Assembly (NCBI RefSeq): GCF_016907715.1
Contig: NZ_JAFBCM010000001.1
Location: forward strand, 4,898,001-4,962,000
DNA from: Tenggerimyces flavus
GTDB lineage: Bacteria > Actinomycetota > Actinomycetes > Propionibacteriales > Actinopolymorphaceae
Reading direction: 5' to 3'
Length of the DNA stretch: 64,000 bases
Under the pieces are notes generated by a model. It made no database searches, was not told the origin of the DNA, and saw only the letters and a list, made by a program, of their open reading frames with translations. Shown here piece by piece: positions 1 through 12,879 of the stretch. Made by a program: the position numbers and the translations under genes. Within the stretch, counting starts at the first letter, position 1; every line of letters starts with the position of its first letter.

Positions 1-1
1 C

Positions 2-486
2 ATCGCGCACGAGATCCTCGAGCGCAACAAAGGCCCGAAGGACGTCGTCCTGCTCGGCATTCCCACCCGCGGCGTCGACCTCGCCCGACGGATCGGCGAA
101 CGCATCGCCGCCGTCGAGTCCGCGGCCGCCCAGGGCGCCCTCGACGTCACGATGTACCGCGACGACCTGAGGATGCGCCCCACCAGGGCCCTCGAGCACA
201 CCGACATCCCCGACGGCGGCGTCGACGGCAAGATCGTCGTGCTGGTCGACGACGTCCTGTACTCCGGGCGTACGATCCGCGCCGCGCTCACCGCCCTCGA
301 CGACATCGGCAGGCCGCGAGCCGTCCAGCTCGCTGTCCTCGTCGACCGCGGCCACCGCGAACTGCCGATCCGGGCCGACTTCGTCGGCAAGAACCTCCCC
401 ACGGCCGCCGACGAACGCGTCACGGTTCACGTCAGAGAACGCGACGGCAAGGACCTCGTCGCGATCGTCAAGGAGGGGGAACCGAA

Positions 487-490
<4 letters not shown>
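2..490 (+). CDS. pyrR: PyrR bifunctional regulator / uracil phosphoribosyltransferase, 5'-truncated
   Basis: This is the C-terminal part of PyrR; the reading frame is open from base 2 and the start lies before the window. PyrR is the pyrimidine-responsive regulator of pyr operons and also has uracil phosphoribosyltransferase activity. The visible segment begins IAHEILERN, contains [13 protein letters not shown], and carries the type I PRTase PRPP-binding loop [18 protein letters not shown]. Its stop overlaps the GTG of pyrB (GTGA), so it heads the pyrimidine operon. The leader where any attenuator would sit is outside the window. Confidence 0.95.
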
Positions 491-1418
<928 letters not shown>

Positions 1419-1422
<4 letters not shown>

Positions 1423-2696
1423 GCTACCTGCTGAAGGGCGTACGTCCCCTCGGCGGCGACCCCGTCGACCTCGTGTTGAACGAAGGCGTCATCGCCGAGC
1501 TCGGCACCGGGCTGACTGCCGACGTCACCATCGACGCCGACGGCCTGATCGCGCTGCCCGGCCTCGTCGACCTCCACACCCACCTGCGGGAGCCCGGCCT
1601 GGAGAACGCCGAGACCGTCGAGTCCGGCACGCTCGCCGCCGCGCTCGGCGGGTTCACGGCCGTCTTCGCGATGCCCAACACCCAGCCCGCCGCCGACACC
1701 GCTGGTGTGGTCGAGCAGGTCTACCGGCTCGGCCGCGACGCCGGCTACTGCGACGTCCAGCCGATCGGCGCCGTCACCCAGGGCCGCGCGGGCAAGCAGC
1801 TCGCCGAGCTCGGCGCGATGGCCGAGTCCGCCGCCCGCGTCCGCGTCTTCTCCGACGACGGCGACTGCGTCTCCGACGCCGTGCTCATGCGCCGCGCGCT
1901 GGAGTACGTCAAGGCGTTCGACGGCGTGATCGCCCAGCACGCCCAGGAGCCCCGGCTGACCGAGGGCGCCCAGATGAACGAGGGCGTGCTCTCCGGCCAG
2001 CTCGGCCTGCGCGGCTGGCCCGCGGTCGCCGAGGAGGCGATCATCGCCCGCGACGTCCTGCTCGCCGCCCACGTCGGCAGCCGGGTCCACATCTGTCACG
2101 TCTCCACCGCCGGCTCGGTCGAGATCCTGCGGTGGGCCAAGAGCAAGGGGTACGCGGTCACCGCCGAGGTCACGCCGCACCACCTGCTGCTCACCGACGA
2201 GCTCGTCGCGAGCTACGACCCGGTCTACAAGGTCAACCCGCCCTTGCGCACCGCCGAGGATGTCACCGCCGTACGCGAAGCCCTTGCGGACGGGACGATC
2301 GACGTCGTCGCCACCGACCACGCACCCCACCCGGTCGAGGAGAAGGAGTGCGAGTGGCCGGCCGCCGCGATGGGCATGGTCGGCCTCGAGACCGCGCTCG
2401 CGGTCGTGCAGCAAGCCATGGTTGACACCGGCCTGCTGGACTGGGCCGGCGTCGCCGAACGGATGTCCGCCGCCCCTGCCCGGATCGGCCGTTTGCAGGG
2501 CCATGGCGGCACCCTGGAGCGCGGAGTGGCCGCGAACGTGACCCTGTACGACCCGAACGCCCCTTGGGCCGTGGAGCCGGCGAATCTGGCCAGCAAGTCG
2601 CGCAACACCCCGTTCGGCGGTCGCACGCTGCCCGGCCGGGTCGTCGCGACGTTCCTCCGCGGCCGCGCCACCGTGCTCGACGGGAAGCCCGCATGA
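1419..2696 (+). CDS. pyrC: dihydroorotase (type I)
   Basis: It is the amidohydrolase that cyclises N-carbamoyl-aspartate to dihydroorotate. Its 425 residues fit type I dihydroorotases. The metal-binding [10 protein letters not shown] motif is near residue 51, VTPHHL sits mid-protein, and the [11 protein letters not shown] motif carries the catalytic aspartate. The GTG start overlaps pyrB (GTGA) and the stop overlaps carA (ATGA). It lies third in a fully coupled pyr operon, so the pathway role is firm. Confidence 0.96.
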
Positions 2697-3813
2697 ACGC
2701 ACTGCTCGTCCTCGAAGACGGCCGCACCTTCCGCGGCGACGCCTACGGAGCCGACGGCGAAACCTTCGGCGAGGCCGTCTTCGCGACCGGCATGACCGGC
2801 TACCAGGAGACGCTCACCGACCCGTCGTACCACCGCCAGGTCGTCGTCCAGACCGCCCCGCACATCGGCAACACCGGCGTCAACGACGCCGACCCGGAGT
2901 CGCGCCGGATGTGGGTCGCCGGGTACGTCGTCCGCGACCCCGCCCGCGTCCCGTCCAACTGGCGCGCGCAAGCCAGCCTTGACACCGCGCTCAAGCGCGA
3001 CGGCATCGTCGGCATCAGCGGCATCGACACCCGCGCCCTCACCCGGCACCTGCGCGAGCGCGGCGCGATGCGGGTCGGCATCTCCACGGTCGAACGCGAT
3101 CCCGACGCGCTGCTCGAACGCGTCCTCGCCTCGCCGGAGATGGTCGGCGCCGCGCTGGCCGACGACGTGACGACGGAGCATCCGTACGTCACGGTCGCCA
3201 ACGTGCCGACCCGCTTCCGGGTGGCCGCGATCGACCTCGGCATCAAGGCGATGACGCCGCTCCGGATGGCCGAGCGGGGCATCGAGGTGCACGTGCTGCC
3301 CTCGACCTCCACGCTCGACGACGTGCTCGCGGTCGACCCGCACGGCGTGTTCGTGTCCAACGGTCCCGGTGATCCGGAGCCGCTCGAGCACGTCACCGAG
3401 CTGATCCGCGGGGTGCTGCGCGCGGACAAGCCGTTCTTCGGGATCTGCCTCGGCAACCAGCTGTTCGGCCGGGCGCTCGGCTTCGGCACGTACAAGCTCA
3501 AGTACGGCCACCGCGGCATCAACCAGCCCGTGCAGGACCGCTCGACCGGCAAGGTCGAGGTCACCGCGCACAACCACGGGTTCGCCGTGGACGCGCCGCT
3601 GCACGAGGCGACCGCCACCGAGTTCGGGAGCGCCGAGGTCAGCCACGTCAACCTCAACGACGACGTGGTCGAGGGCCTGCAGCTCAAGCGGGACGGCGAG
3701 GTCGTCGGCTTCTCGGTCCAGTACCACCCCGAGGCCGCGGCGGGACCACACGACGCCGCCTACCTGTTCGACCGCTTCGTCGACCTGATGGCGAAGCGTG
3801 GAGGGAAGGCCTG

Positions 3814-3814
<1 letters not shown>
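2693..3814 (+). CDS. carA: carbamoyl-phosphate synthase small (glutaminase) subunit
   Basis: The small subunit hydrolyses glutamine and passes ammonia to CarB. The ATG at 2693 was chosen because it gives the normal N-terminus ([19 protein letters not shown]) and an ATGA overlap with pyrC; the frame is open further upstream but without family similarity. The protein has 373 residues. The class I amidotransferase nucleophile is in [12 protein letters not shown]. The usual GHQ is GNQ here, a variant I associate with actinobacterial CarA. The catalytic His and Glu are in [11 protein letters not shown]. It is followed by carB with a 1-nt overlap (TGATG). Confidence 0.96.
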
Positions 3815-7112
<3,298 letters not shown>

Positions 7113-7116
<4 letters not shown>

Positions 7117-7970
7117 GCCCGACGCAGGTCCGCGGGAAGGTCGTCGCGACGCGCCGGGTCGGTGCGTACCACCACCTGACGATCGCGGCGCCGGGCATTC
7201 CGGAGCGCACCCGTCCCGGCAACTTCGTGGCGTTGGCGGTCGGTGGACCGCAGACGTCGATGCTGCTGCGGCGCGCGTTCTCGATCTACCGCGTCAGCGA
7301 GCAAGGGCCGACCGGTGGGACCGTCGAGATCGTCGTCGGCGTGCACGGCAAGGGCACCGAGTGGCTGGTGGGATGCCGGCCAGGTGATGTGGTGGATGTC
7401 GTGGGCCCGTTGGGCAAACCGTTCGCGCTGCCGCAGGAGCCGGTGTCGTGCGTACTGGTCGGCGGCGGGTACGGGAGTGCGCCGCTCTTCATGCTGGCCG
7501 AGGGGCTGCTCGCGCGCGGTTGTCGCGTGCAGTTCGTGCTCGGGGCGGCGACCGAGGCTCGGCTGTTCGGTGCCTTGGACGCGAAGCGGATGGGCTGCCC
7601 GGTCACGGTGACGACCGAGGACGGGTCGGCGGGGGTGCGCGGTCGGGTGACCGACGTGCTGCCCGAGCTGGTGCGGCGTACGTCGTCGGAGGTGCTGTAC
7701 GCGTGCGGGCCGATGGGCATGCTGCGCGCGGTCTCCGACGTGGCCACGGCCGAGGGCGCGCACAGCCAGTGCGCGGTCGAGGAGGCGATGGCCTGCGGGA
7801 TCGGCGTCTGCATGACGTGCGTCCTGCCGGTGATCGGTGCGGACGGGGTGACGCGGATGTCGCGTTCCTGCGTGGACGGTCCGGTGTTCCGCGGCACGCA
7901 GGTGCGGTGGTCGGAGGTCGGAACGGTGCCGGCGGACACGCTCGGGGCGCCGAAGGTGGGTGTGCGCTGA
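7113..7970 (+). CDS. pyrK: dihydroorotate dehydrogenase electron-transfer subunit (PyrK)
   Basis: This is the FAD and [2Fe-2S] subunit that passes electrons from class 1B PyrD to NAD+. The GTG at 7113, in a GTGA overlap with carB, gives 285 residues. A ferredoxin-reductase-like FAD region includes RRAFSIY near residues 52-58, and an NAD-binding stretch begins [13 protein letters not shown]. The C-terminal cluster motif is [17 protein letters not shown], with further cysteine downstream. Its place next to pyrD implies an NAD-linked rather than quinone-linked dihydroorotate dehydrogenase. Confidence 0.94.
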
Positions 7971-8920
7971 TGGTGACACTGGAGCCCGATCTTTCCACCC
8001 AGCTTGGTCATTGGGAGCTTCCCAACCCGGTGATGACCGCCTCGGGGTGTGCTGCCGCGGGGCGTGAGCTCGCCGACTTCTTCGACCTCACCGCGATCGG
8101 TGCGGTGGTGACGAAGTCGATCATGGCGGCGCCTCGCTCCGGCCGGGCGACGCCGCGGATGGCGGAGACGCCGTCGGGGATGCTCAACTCGATCGGTCTG
8201 CAGGGGCCCGGGATCGACGCGTTCCTCGCGAACGACCTTCCCTACTTGAAGAATCTAGGCGCCCGGGCGCTGGTGTCGATCGCCGGCGGATCGGTGGGGG
8301 AGTTCGCGTCGTTGGCCGCTCGACTCGCTCCCGAGTTTTGGGTGGCTGCGGTCGAGGTCAACATCTCGTGCCCGAACGTCGAGAACCGCGGGCTGGTGTT
8401 CGCCTGCGATCCCGGGGCGTCCTCCGAGGTGGTGTCCGCCGTACGTGCCGAGCTGCCGGCGCGGGTGCCGGTGTTCGCGAAGCTCTCGCCGGACGTCACC
8501 GACATCACCACGATCGCTCGTGCCTGCGTCGATGCCGGCGCCAATGGGCTGTCGGTCATCAACACCCTGCTGGGCATGGCGATCGACGTCGACACGATGC
8601 GTCCTGTGCTCGCCGGCATCACCGGCGGGCTGTCCGGTCCGGCGATCCGGCCGGTCGCCGTTCGCTGCGTGTGGCAGGTGCACAAGGCGTTGCCGGACGT
8701 ACCGATCATCGGGATCGGCGGCATCCGTACCGGGCTCGACGCCTTGGAGTTCGTGCTCGCGGGCGCGTCCGCGGTGCAGGTGGGAACGGCGACGTTCGGC
8801 GACCCGTCTGCGCCGGTCCGCGTACTCGGTGAACTGCGGGAAGCCTTGGCAGCAAGGGGAATCAAGCGTCTCGCGGACGTCGTGGGCGCCGCGCATCGAC
8901 CAGTGGAGGATGCTCGATGA
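7970..8920 (+). CDS. pyrD: dihydroorotate dehydrogenase catalytic subunit, class 1B
   Basis: It oxidises dihydroorotate to orotate using FMN. The ATG at 7970 overlaps the pyrK stop by one base (TGATG) and gives 316 residues; the frame is open upstream only as antisense-like sequence inside pyrK. Motifs include LPNPVMTASG at the N-terminus, NSIGLQGPG, the catalytic-cysteine motif VNISCPNVE of class 1 enzymes, and IIGIGGIRTGLDALEFVLAGA for phosphate binding of FMN. Pairing with pyrK supports class 1B. The stop overlaps pyrF (ATGA). Confidence 0.95.
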   Translation: MVTLEPDLSTQLGHWELPNPVMTASGCAAAGRELADFFDLTAIGAVVTKSIMAAPRSGRATPRMAETPSGMLNSIGLQGPGIDAFLANDLPYLKNLGARALVSIAGGSVGEFASLAARLAPEFWVAAVEVNISCPNVENRGLVFACDPGASSEVVSAVRAELPARVPVFAKLSPDVTDITTIARACVDAGANGLSVINTLLGMAIDVDTMRPVLAGITGGLSGPAIRPVAVRCVWQVHKALPDVPIIGIGGIRTGLDALEFVLAGASAVQVGTATFGDPSAPVRVLGELREALAARGIKRLADVVGAAHRPVEDAR

Positions 8921-9750
8921 TCGATCCGTTCGGCGCTCGCCTACGCAAGAACCTGGACCGCCTCGGACCACTCTGCGCCGGGCTCGACCCGCACGCGGCC
9001 TTGCTCGAGGCGTGGGAGCTGCCCGACACCGTGGACGGGCTGGAGCGATTCGCGATGACCGTCGTGGAGGCGGTGGCCGGTCGGGTCGCGGTGGTGAAGC
9101 CGCAGTCCGCGTTCTTCGAACGGCACGGCTCTGCCGGGATCGCCGTGCTGGAGCGCGCGATCGGCGCGCTGCGGGCCGAGGGGACGCTGGTGCTGCTGGA
9201 CGTGAAGCGCGGCGACATCGGGACCACCATGCAGGGCTATGCGGACGCGTACCTGAACGAGAAGTCGTCGCTGTTCGTCGATGCGATCACCGTCTCGCCG
9301 TACCTCGGCTTCGGGTCGCTGCGGCCCACGATCGACACGGCTCTCGCCAACGGGGCTGGGGTGTTCGTGCTCGCGCTGACCTCCAATCCCGAGGCGCCGG
9401 AGGTGCAGCAGGCGCGCACGCCGGACGGGCGAACGGTGACGGGCGCGATGCTCGCGCACCTCGCCGCGGAGAACGCCGGCGTCTCACCGTTGGGTTCGGT
9501 GGGCGCGGTGGTCGGTGCGACGGTGGGCTCGACGGGGGAGGACTTCGCCGTCAACGGCCCGTTGCTCGCGCCGGGCATGGGCGCGCAGGGAGGCACCGCC
9601 GAGGGACTCCGCGAGATCTTCGGCACGGACGCGCTGCGCAACGTCCTGCCGTCCACGTCGCGGGAGCTGCTCTCGGCAGGCCCGTCGGTCGAGGCCCTGC
9701 GGTCCACCGCCGACAGCCTCAACGACTCCCTCGCCACCGTCCTCCGCTGA
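8917..9750 (+). CDS. pyrF: orotidine 5'-phosphate decarboxylase, type 2
   Basis: It decarboxylates OMP to UMP, the last step of the pathway. The protein has 277 residues, the longer type 2 form found in actinobacteria. The catalytic DVKRGDIGTTM motif (Asp-Lys-Asp charge network) lies near residues 92-102. It starts in an ATGA overlap with pyrD and is the last gene of the overlapping operon; the next gene begins 83 nt later. Confidence 0.95.
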   Translation: MIDPFGARLRKNLDRLGPLCAGLDPHAALLEAWELPDTVDGLERFAMTVVEAVAGRVAVVKPQSAFFERHGSAGIAVLERAIGALRAEGTLVLLDVKRGDIGTTMQGYADAYLNEKSSLFVDAITVSPYLGFGSLRPTIDTALANGAGVFVLALTSNPEAPEVQQARTPDGRTVTGAMLAHLAAENAGVSPLGSVGAVVGATVGSTGEDFAVNGPLLAPGMGAQGGTAEGLREIFGTDALRNVLPSTSRELLSAGPSVEALRSTADSLNDSLATVLR

Positions 9751-9788
9751 CCCGCACTTCACCCACCGAACCGGGGCTCCCGGCGATC

Positions 9789-9802
9789 GGCAATCGATTG
9801 CC
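9789..9802. promoter_or_regulatory. perfect 14-bp palindrome between pyrF and the Nudix gene
   Basis: The sequence GGCAATCGATTGCC is a perfect 14-bp palindrome lying 32 nt before the Nudix ATG. Its size and symmetry fit an operator for a dimeric repressor such as a LacI-type protein, but no such regulator is encoded nearby. It could also be chance. Confidence 0.35.
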
Positions 9803-9833
9803 AACCCCGGTTGGATGGGTAAAGTCGCACACC

Positions 9834-10631
9834 ATGGGGACAGAGGGGGTGGGCGTGCTCGACGTCGTGGTGATGATCGTCACCGATCGGCAGGGCCGGG
9901 TGGTCATGCAGCACCGGACGGACGACGCGCCGACGGGTGCCGGGCTGTGGTCGGTGCCGGGCGGCGGGGTCGAGCCGGGCGAGCTGCCGGCCGACGCCGC
10001 GCATCGGGAGCTGCTCGAGGAGACCGGGCTGAGCTGTGACGACCTCGCTCGCTCACACGTCTACGAGCGGCCGTCGAGCAACGGGCTCCATCAGCTGCGC
10101 GTCCACGTGTTCGTGGGAACGACCGACGCGAAGGACGACGAGCTCGTCTGTGGCGAGGGCCAGGCGATGGTGTTCCTCGGTCTCGAGGAAGCCTGGCAAC
10201 GCGACCTTACCCGCGTCGCACGGGAGAACCTCCCACAGAGCGGGATCTCCCGCGAGATCGCTGTCGCGCTGGTGACGGATCGGCTCGGGCGGGTGCTGAT
10301 GCAACACCGTACGGACGACGCGCCGATCAGCCCCGGGCTCTGGACGCCGCCGGGCGGCCACCTCGAGCCAGGTGAGGATGCGCTGACTGCCGCACATCGC
10401 GAGCTGCTCGAGGAGACCGGACTCCGCTGCCCCGACCTCGCGCTCGCCGACGTACGCGTGCTCGTCGGCGGCGACGGCCAGCTCGTCCGCTACCACCTTT
10501 TCGAGGCGACGACCGACGCGCGCGACGAGGACGTGGTCTGCGGCGAAGGGCAGGCGATGGTGTTTCTCACGGTCGACGAAGCCCAGCGGAAGTCCCTCAC
10601 CTCCATCGCCCGCGCCATCCTCGCCGCCTAG
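9834..10631 (+). CDS. tandem-duplicated Nudix hydrolase
   Basis: Nudix enzymes hydrolyse nucleoside diphosphates linked to another group. The ATG at 9834 yields 265 residues with two complete Nudix boxes, GGGVEPGE...RELLEETGL at about 43-66 and GGHLEPGE...RELLEETGL at about 174-197. The halves are clear repeats: both contain VTDR-GRV-MQHRTDDAP, LW-PPGG-type sequence and CGEGQAMVFL. Both boxes keep the metal-binding glutamates. The gene follows pyrF by 83 nt on the same strand, so it may be read from the pyr promoter, but a palindrome in the gap suggests separate control. The substrate is unknown. A hairpin repeat starts 2 nt after the stop. Confidence 0.88.
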   Translation: MGTEGVGVLDVVVMIVTDRQGRVVMQHRTDDAPTGAGLWSVPGGGVEPGELPADAAHRELLEETGLSCDDLARSHVYERPSSNGLHQLRVHVFVGTTDAKDDELVCGEGQAMVFLGLEEAWQRDLTRVARENLPQSGISREIAVALVTDRLGRVLMQHRTDDAPISPGLWTPPGGHLEPGEDALTAAHRELLEETGLRCPDLALADVRVLVGGDGQLVRYHLFEATTDARDEDVVCGEGQAMVFLTVDEAQRKSLTSIARAILAA

Positions 10632-10632
10632 T

Positions 10633-10685
10633 TGGGTCGGGGGCACCTTCGTCCCATAGGTTCGGACCAGGGTGCCCCCGACCCA
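10633..10685. repeat. hairpin repeat copy 1 (conserved ATAGGTTCG loop)
   Basis: A 53-nt inverted repeat has 15-bp perfect arms TGGGTCGGGGGCACC / GGTGCCCCCGACCCA and an inner GTCC/GGAC stem around CATAGGTTC. It differs at only two positions from the element at 60091-60143. It lies right behind the Nudix stop codon and could act as its terminator, though it has no U tract. Confidence 0.85.
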
Positions 10686-10768
10686 GTCGGTGGGCTGGCA
10701 CCGGCGGTCACCTTCGCGGTGCGGCGTTCGTCAGTGCGGTGACGGAGCTGGCGAAGAAAGGGATCACT

Positions 10769-11638
10769 GTGGAGCAGCAGAGCGAGCTGGCCGAGCGGTT
10801 CGAGGAGAGTCGCAGCCAGCTGCGGTCGGTCGCGTACCGCATGCTCGGCTCGCTCACCGAGGCCGACGACGCGGTGCAGGAGGCGTGGATCAGGCTCAGC
10901 CGCAGCGACACCTCCGACGTCGACAACCTCGGCGGCTGGCTGACGACGGTGGTAGCCCGCGTCTGCCTCGACATGCTGCGCTCGCGCAAGGCGCGCCGCG
11001 AGCAGCCGTACGAGACGTTCGTCCCCGACCCGATCGTCACTCTCGACGACCGCACCGACCCCGAGCAGCAGGCGCTGCTCGCCGACTCGGTCGGGCTCGC
11101 GCTGCTCGTCGTGCTCGAGACCCTGCCGCCGGCCGAGCGGCTCGCGTTCGTCCTGCACGACACGTTCGGACTGCCGTTCGACGAGATCGCGCCGATCGTC
11201 GACCGTACGCCGACCGCGGCGCGGCAGCTCGCCAGCCGCGCGCGGCGCCGCGTCCAGGGCGCGCACCTGCCCGACCCCGACCTTGCCAAGCAGCGCGAGG
11301 TCGTCGAGGCGTTCCTCGCCGCGGCCCGCGCCGGCGAGTTCGAGAAGCTGCTCGAGATCCTCGACCCCGACGTCGTCCTCCGCGCCGACTTCGGCGCCGC
11401 CCGCGTCTCGACGCTCGTGCGCGGTCCGCAGGATGTCATCGCCCAGGCGAGGCTGTACGCGGACAGCGCGCAGTACACCCGCCACGCCCTCATCAATGGC
11501 GCACCCGGCACGGTCGCGATCCGTAAGGGCCGCCTCACCGCCGTGTCGTCGATGACGATCGTGGACGGCAAGATCGTCCAGATCGACATCCTCGCCGACC
11601 CCGACCGCCTGCGGCAGGTCCAGCTCTCCGGTCTGTAG
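10769..11638 (+). CDS. ECF sigma factor with C-terminal SnoaL-like domain (ECF41/SigJ type)
   Basis: It is an extracytoplasmic-function sigma factor. Region 2 (LRSVAYRMLGSLTEADDAVQEAWIRL) and region 4 (TLPPAERLAFVLHDTFGLPFDEIAPIV) are followed by a roughly 110-residue SnoaL-like extension ending DGKIVQIDILADPDRLRQVQL. That layout is typical of ECF41 factors, where the extension acts as a built-in regulator instead of an anti-sigma factor. The GTG at 10769 was preferred because AAAGGGA precedes it; an in-frame GTG at 10739 would add ten residues. The carboxymuconolactone-decarboxylase or oxidoreductase partner usually next to ECF41 genes is not seen here. Confidence 0.88.
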   Translation: MEQQSELAERFEESRSQLRSVAYRMLGSLTEADDAVQEAWIRLSRSDTSDVDNLGGWLTTVVARVCLDMLRSRKARREQPYETFVPDPIVTLDDRTDPEQQALLADSVGLALLVVLETLPPAERLAFVLHDTFGLPFDEIAPIVDRTPTAARQLASRARRRVQGAHLPDPDLAKQREVVEAFLAAARAGEFEKLLEILDPDVVLRADFGAARVSTLVRGPQDVIAQARLYADSAQYTRHALINGAPGTVAIRKGRLTAVSSMTIVDGKIVQIDILADPDRLRQVQLSGL

Positions 11639-11746
11639 CCATCTCGCCGGAAATCTTTGGACGTTCGTTCCCTAGCGGCCCGGCGCACCCGTGCCCAATA
11701 CTGGTCCGGACCTGAATCCGCACGGGGTCGAGAAGGGACATGCTCG

Positions 11747-12202
11747 ATGGGCCTTGGGCGTCGAGGTATCGCGGTGTTCGTGGCGGCCGTCGCCGCGCTG
11801 GGGTTGGGCTCGGGGAGCGCCTCGGCGGCGAGCGTCCAGTGGGCCACCGATCCGTTCCCCGAGGTGTGTGCCAGTCCCGTCGACCCGGCGTGCGACGCCG
11901 GGGCGGGGGACGGCTACATCAAGTGGGGCAACCGGACGGCCGGGATCAAGGGGTACGTGTGGGACTTCGACGAAGACCCGGCCGACTACACGAAGGTCTA
12001 CTTCGACGCGTTCGCCGGGTCGACGAAGGTCGACTCGGACTTTCGTACGGCGAACGGCCAGTATCGGCCCTTCGGTGAGTTCCCCATCGGTGACCCGAAC
12101 CTCGTCGGCGGGATCGACCGCGTCCGGATCCAGGTGTGCTCGCACTTCCCGCTGTGGCCGTACAAGGAGTGCAGCGCACCGGTGAACGTGCTCCGCAACT
12201 AG
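11747..12202 (+). CDS. small secreted protein, paralogue of the next-but-one gene
   Basis: A 151-residue protein of unknown function. The ATG at 11747 has a GAAGGGA ribosome site and starts a signal peptide (RRG, then a hydrophobic stretch, then SASAAS), with cleavage expected near residue 29. The mature part contains IKWGNRTAGIKGYVWDF, VYFDAFAGSTKVDSDFRTANGQ and FPIGDPNLVGGIDRVRIQVC, all shared with the protein at 12427. Four cysteines suggest disulphides. I do not recognise the family; the pattern resembles a small beta-rich exported domain. Confidence 0.8.
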   Translation: MGLGRRGIAVFVAAVAALGLGSGSASAASVQWATDPFPEVCASPVDPACDAGAGDGYIKWGNRTAGIKGYVWDFDEDPADYTKVYFDAFAGSTKVDSDFRTANGQYRPFGEFPIGDPNLVGGIDRVRIQVCSHFPLWPYKECSAPVNVLRN

Positions 12203-12283
12203 GCCCTGTGACGAAAGTAGCTGGAGCGACGCAGCGGCGACGAGCAGGCTGCCCCGGAAGCTCCCGAGTGACTCCCCAGTGAT

Positions 12284-12315
12284 GGCAAATGATCATGTTT
12301 ACATGATCATTTGCC
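12284..12315. repeat. AT-rich palindrome copy 1 (ATGATCATG family)
   Basis: A 15-bp perfect inverted repeat, GGCAAATGATCATGT / ACATGATCATTTGCC, has only TT between the arms. It is followed by GCTCTACGTGGG and a second small hairpin (GCTCTACG...CGTAGAGC). The same design, including the trailing GCTTTACGTGGG, recurs at 35281-35316. It sits 81 nt behind the first secreted-protein gene, in the 224-nt gap before its paralogue. Confidence 0.85.
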
Positions 12316-12426
12316 GCTCTACGTGGGATACACCCCGCGTAGAGCACCCATTCGCCAGGTACCGCGGCACTACGAGACAGGTCCTCACCGTCACGGGGTC
12401 CGAGGGACCCAAGAAGGGAAAGTTCC

Positions 12427-12873
12427 ATGGGCATACAGCGTCGAGGTATCGCGATGTTCGCGGCGGCTGCCGCCATGGTCGGGGTCGGCTCGGGGACCGC
12501 TTCGGCGGCCGAGGTCGACCATTGGCCGATCGTGTGCAGCGCCAACACCGGCTGCCCGGACTGGGCGAAGGGTGGCGCCGTCGTCTGGGGCAACCGCACG
12601 GCCGAGGTCAGCGGGTCGGTGCGCGACTCCAGCAAGTCCCAGTACGAGTGGGTGACCGTCTACTTCGACGCGTTCGCCGGGTCGACCAAGATCGACTCGA
12701 CCTCACGGACGGCGAACAACGAGGAGCGGCCGTTCCGGTTCTTCATCGGCGACCCCAACCTCGTCGGCGGCATCGACCGGGTCCGGATCCAGGTCTGCGG
12801 GCACTTCCCGGCCACGTGGCCGTTCGAGGAGTGCGGCCCGCAGTACAACGTGTGGCGAGGTGAGTGGACCTAG
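12427..12873 (+). CDS. small secreted protein, paralogue of 11747-12202
   Basis: A 148-residue exported protein of unknown function. An AAGAAGGGAAA site precedes the ATG, and the signal peptide ends TASAAE near residue 28. It shares with its neighbour the blocks VVWGNRTAEVSGSV, VYFDAFAGSTKIDS-SRTANN and GDPNLVGGIDRVRIQVCGHFP, plus four cysteines. The promoter-proximal sequence is also similar (CACGGGGTC, GAAGGGA), so the duplication included the leader. A palindrome separates the copies, so each may have its own promoter. Confidence 0.8.
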   Translation: MGIQRRGIAMFAAAAAMVGVGSGTASAAEVDHWPIVCSANTGCPDWAKGGAVVWGNRTAEVSGSVRDSSKSQYEWVTVYFDAFAGSTKIDSTSRTANNEERPFRFFIGDPNLVGGIDRVRIQVCGHFPATWPFEECGPQYNVWRGEWT

Positions 12874-12879
12874 CAGGGA

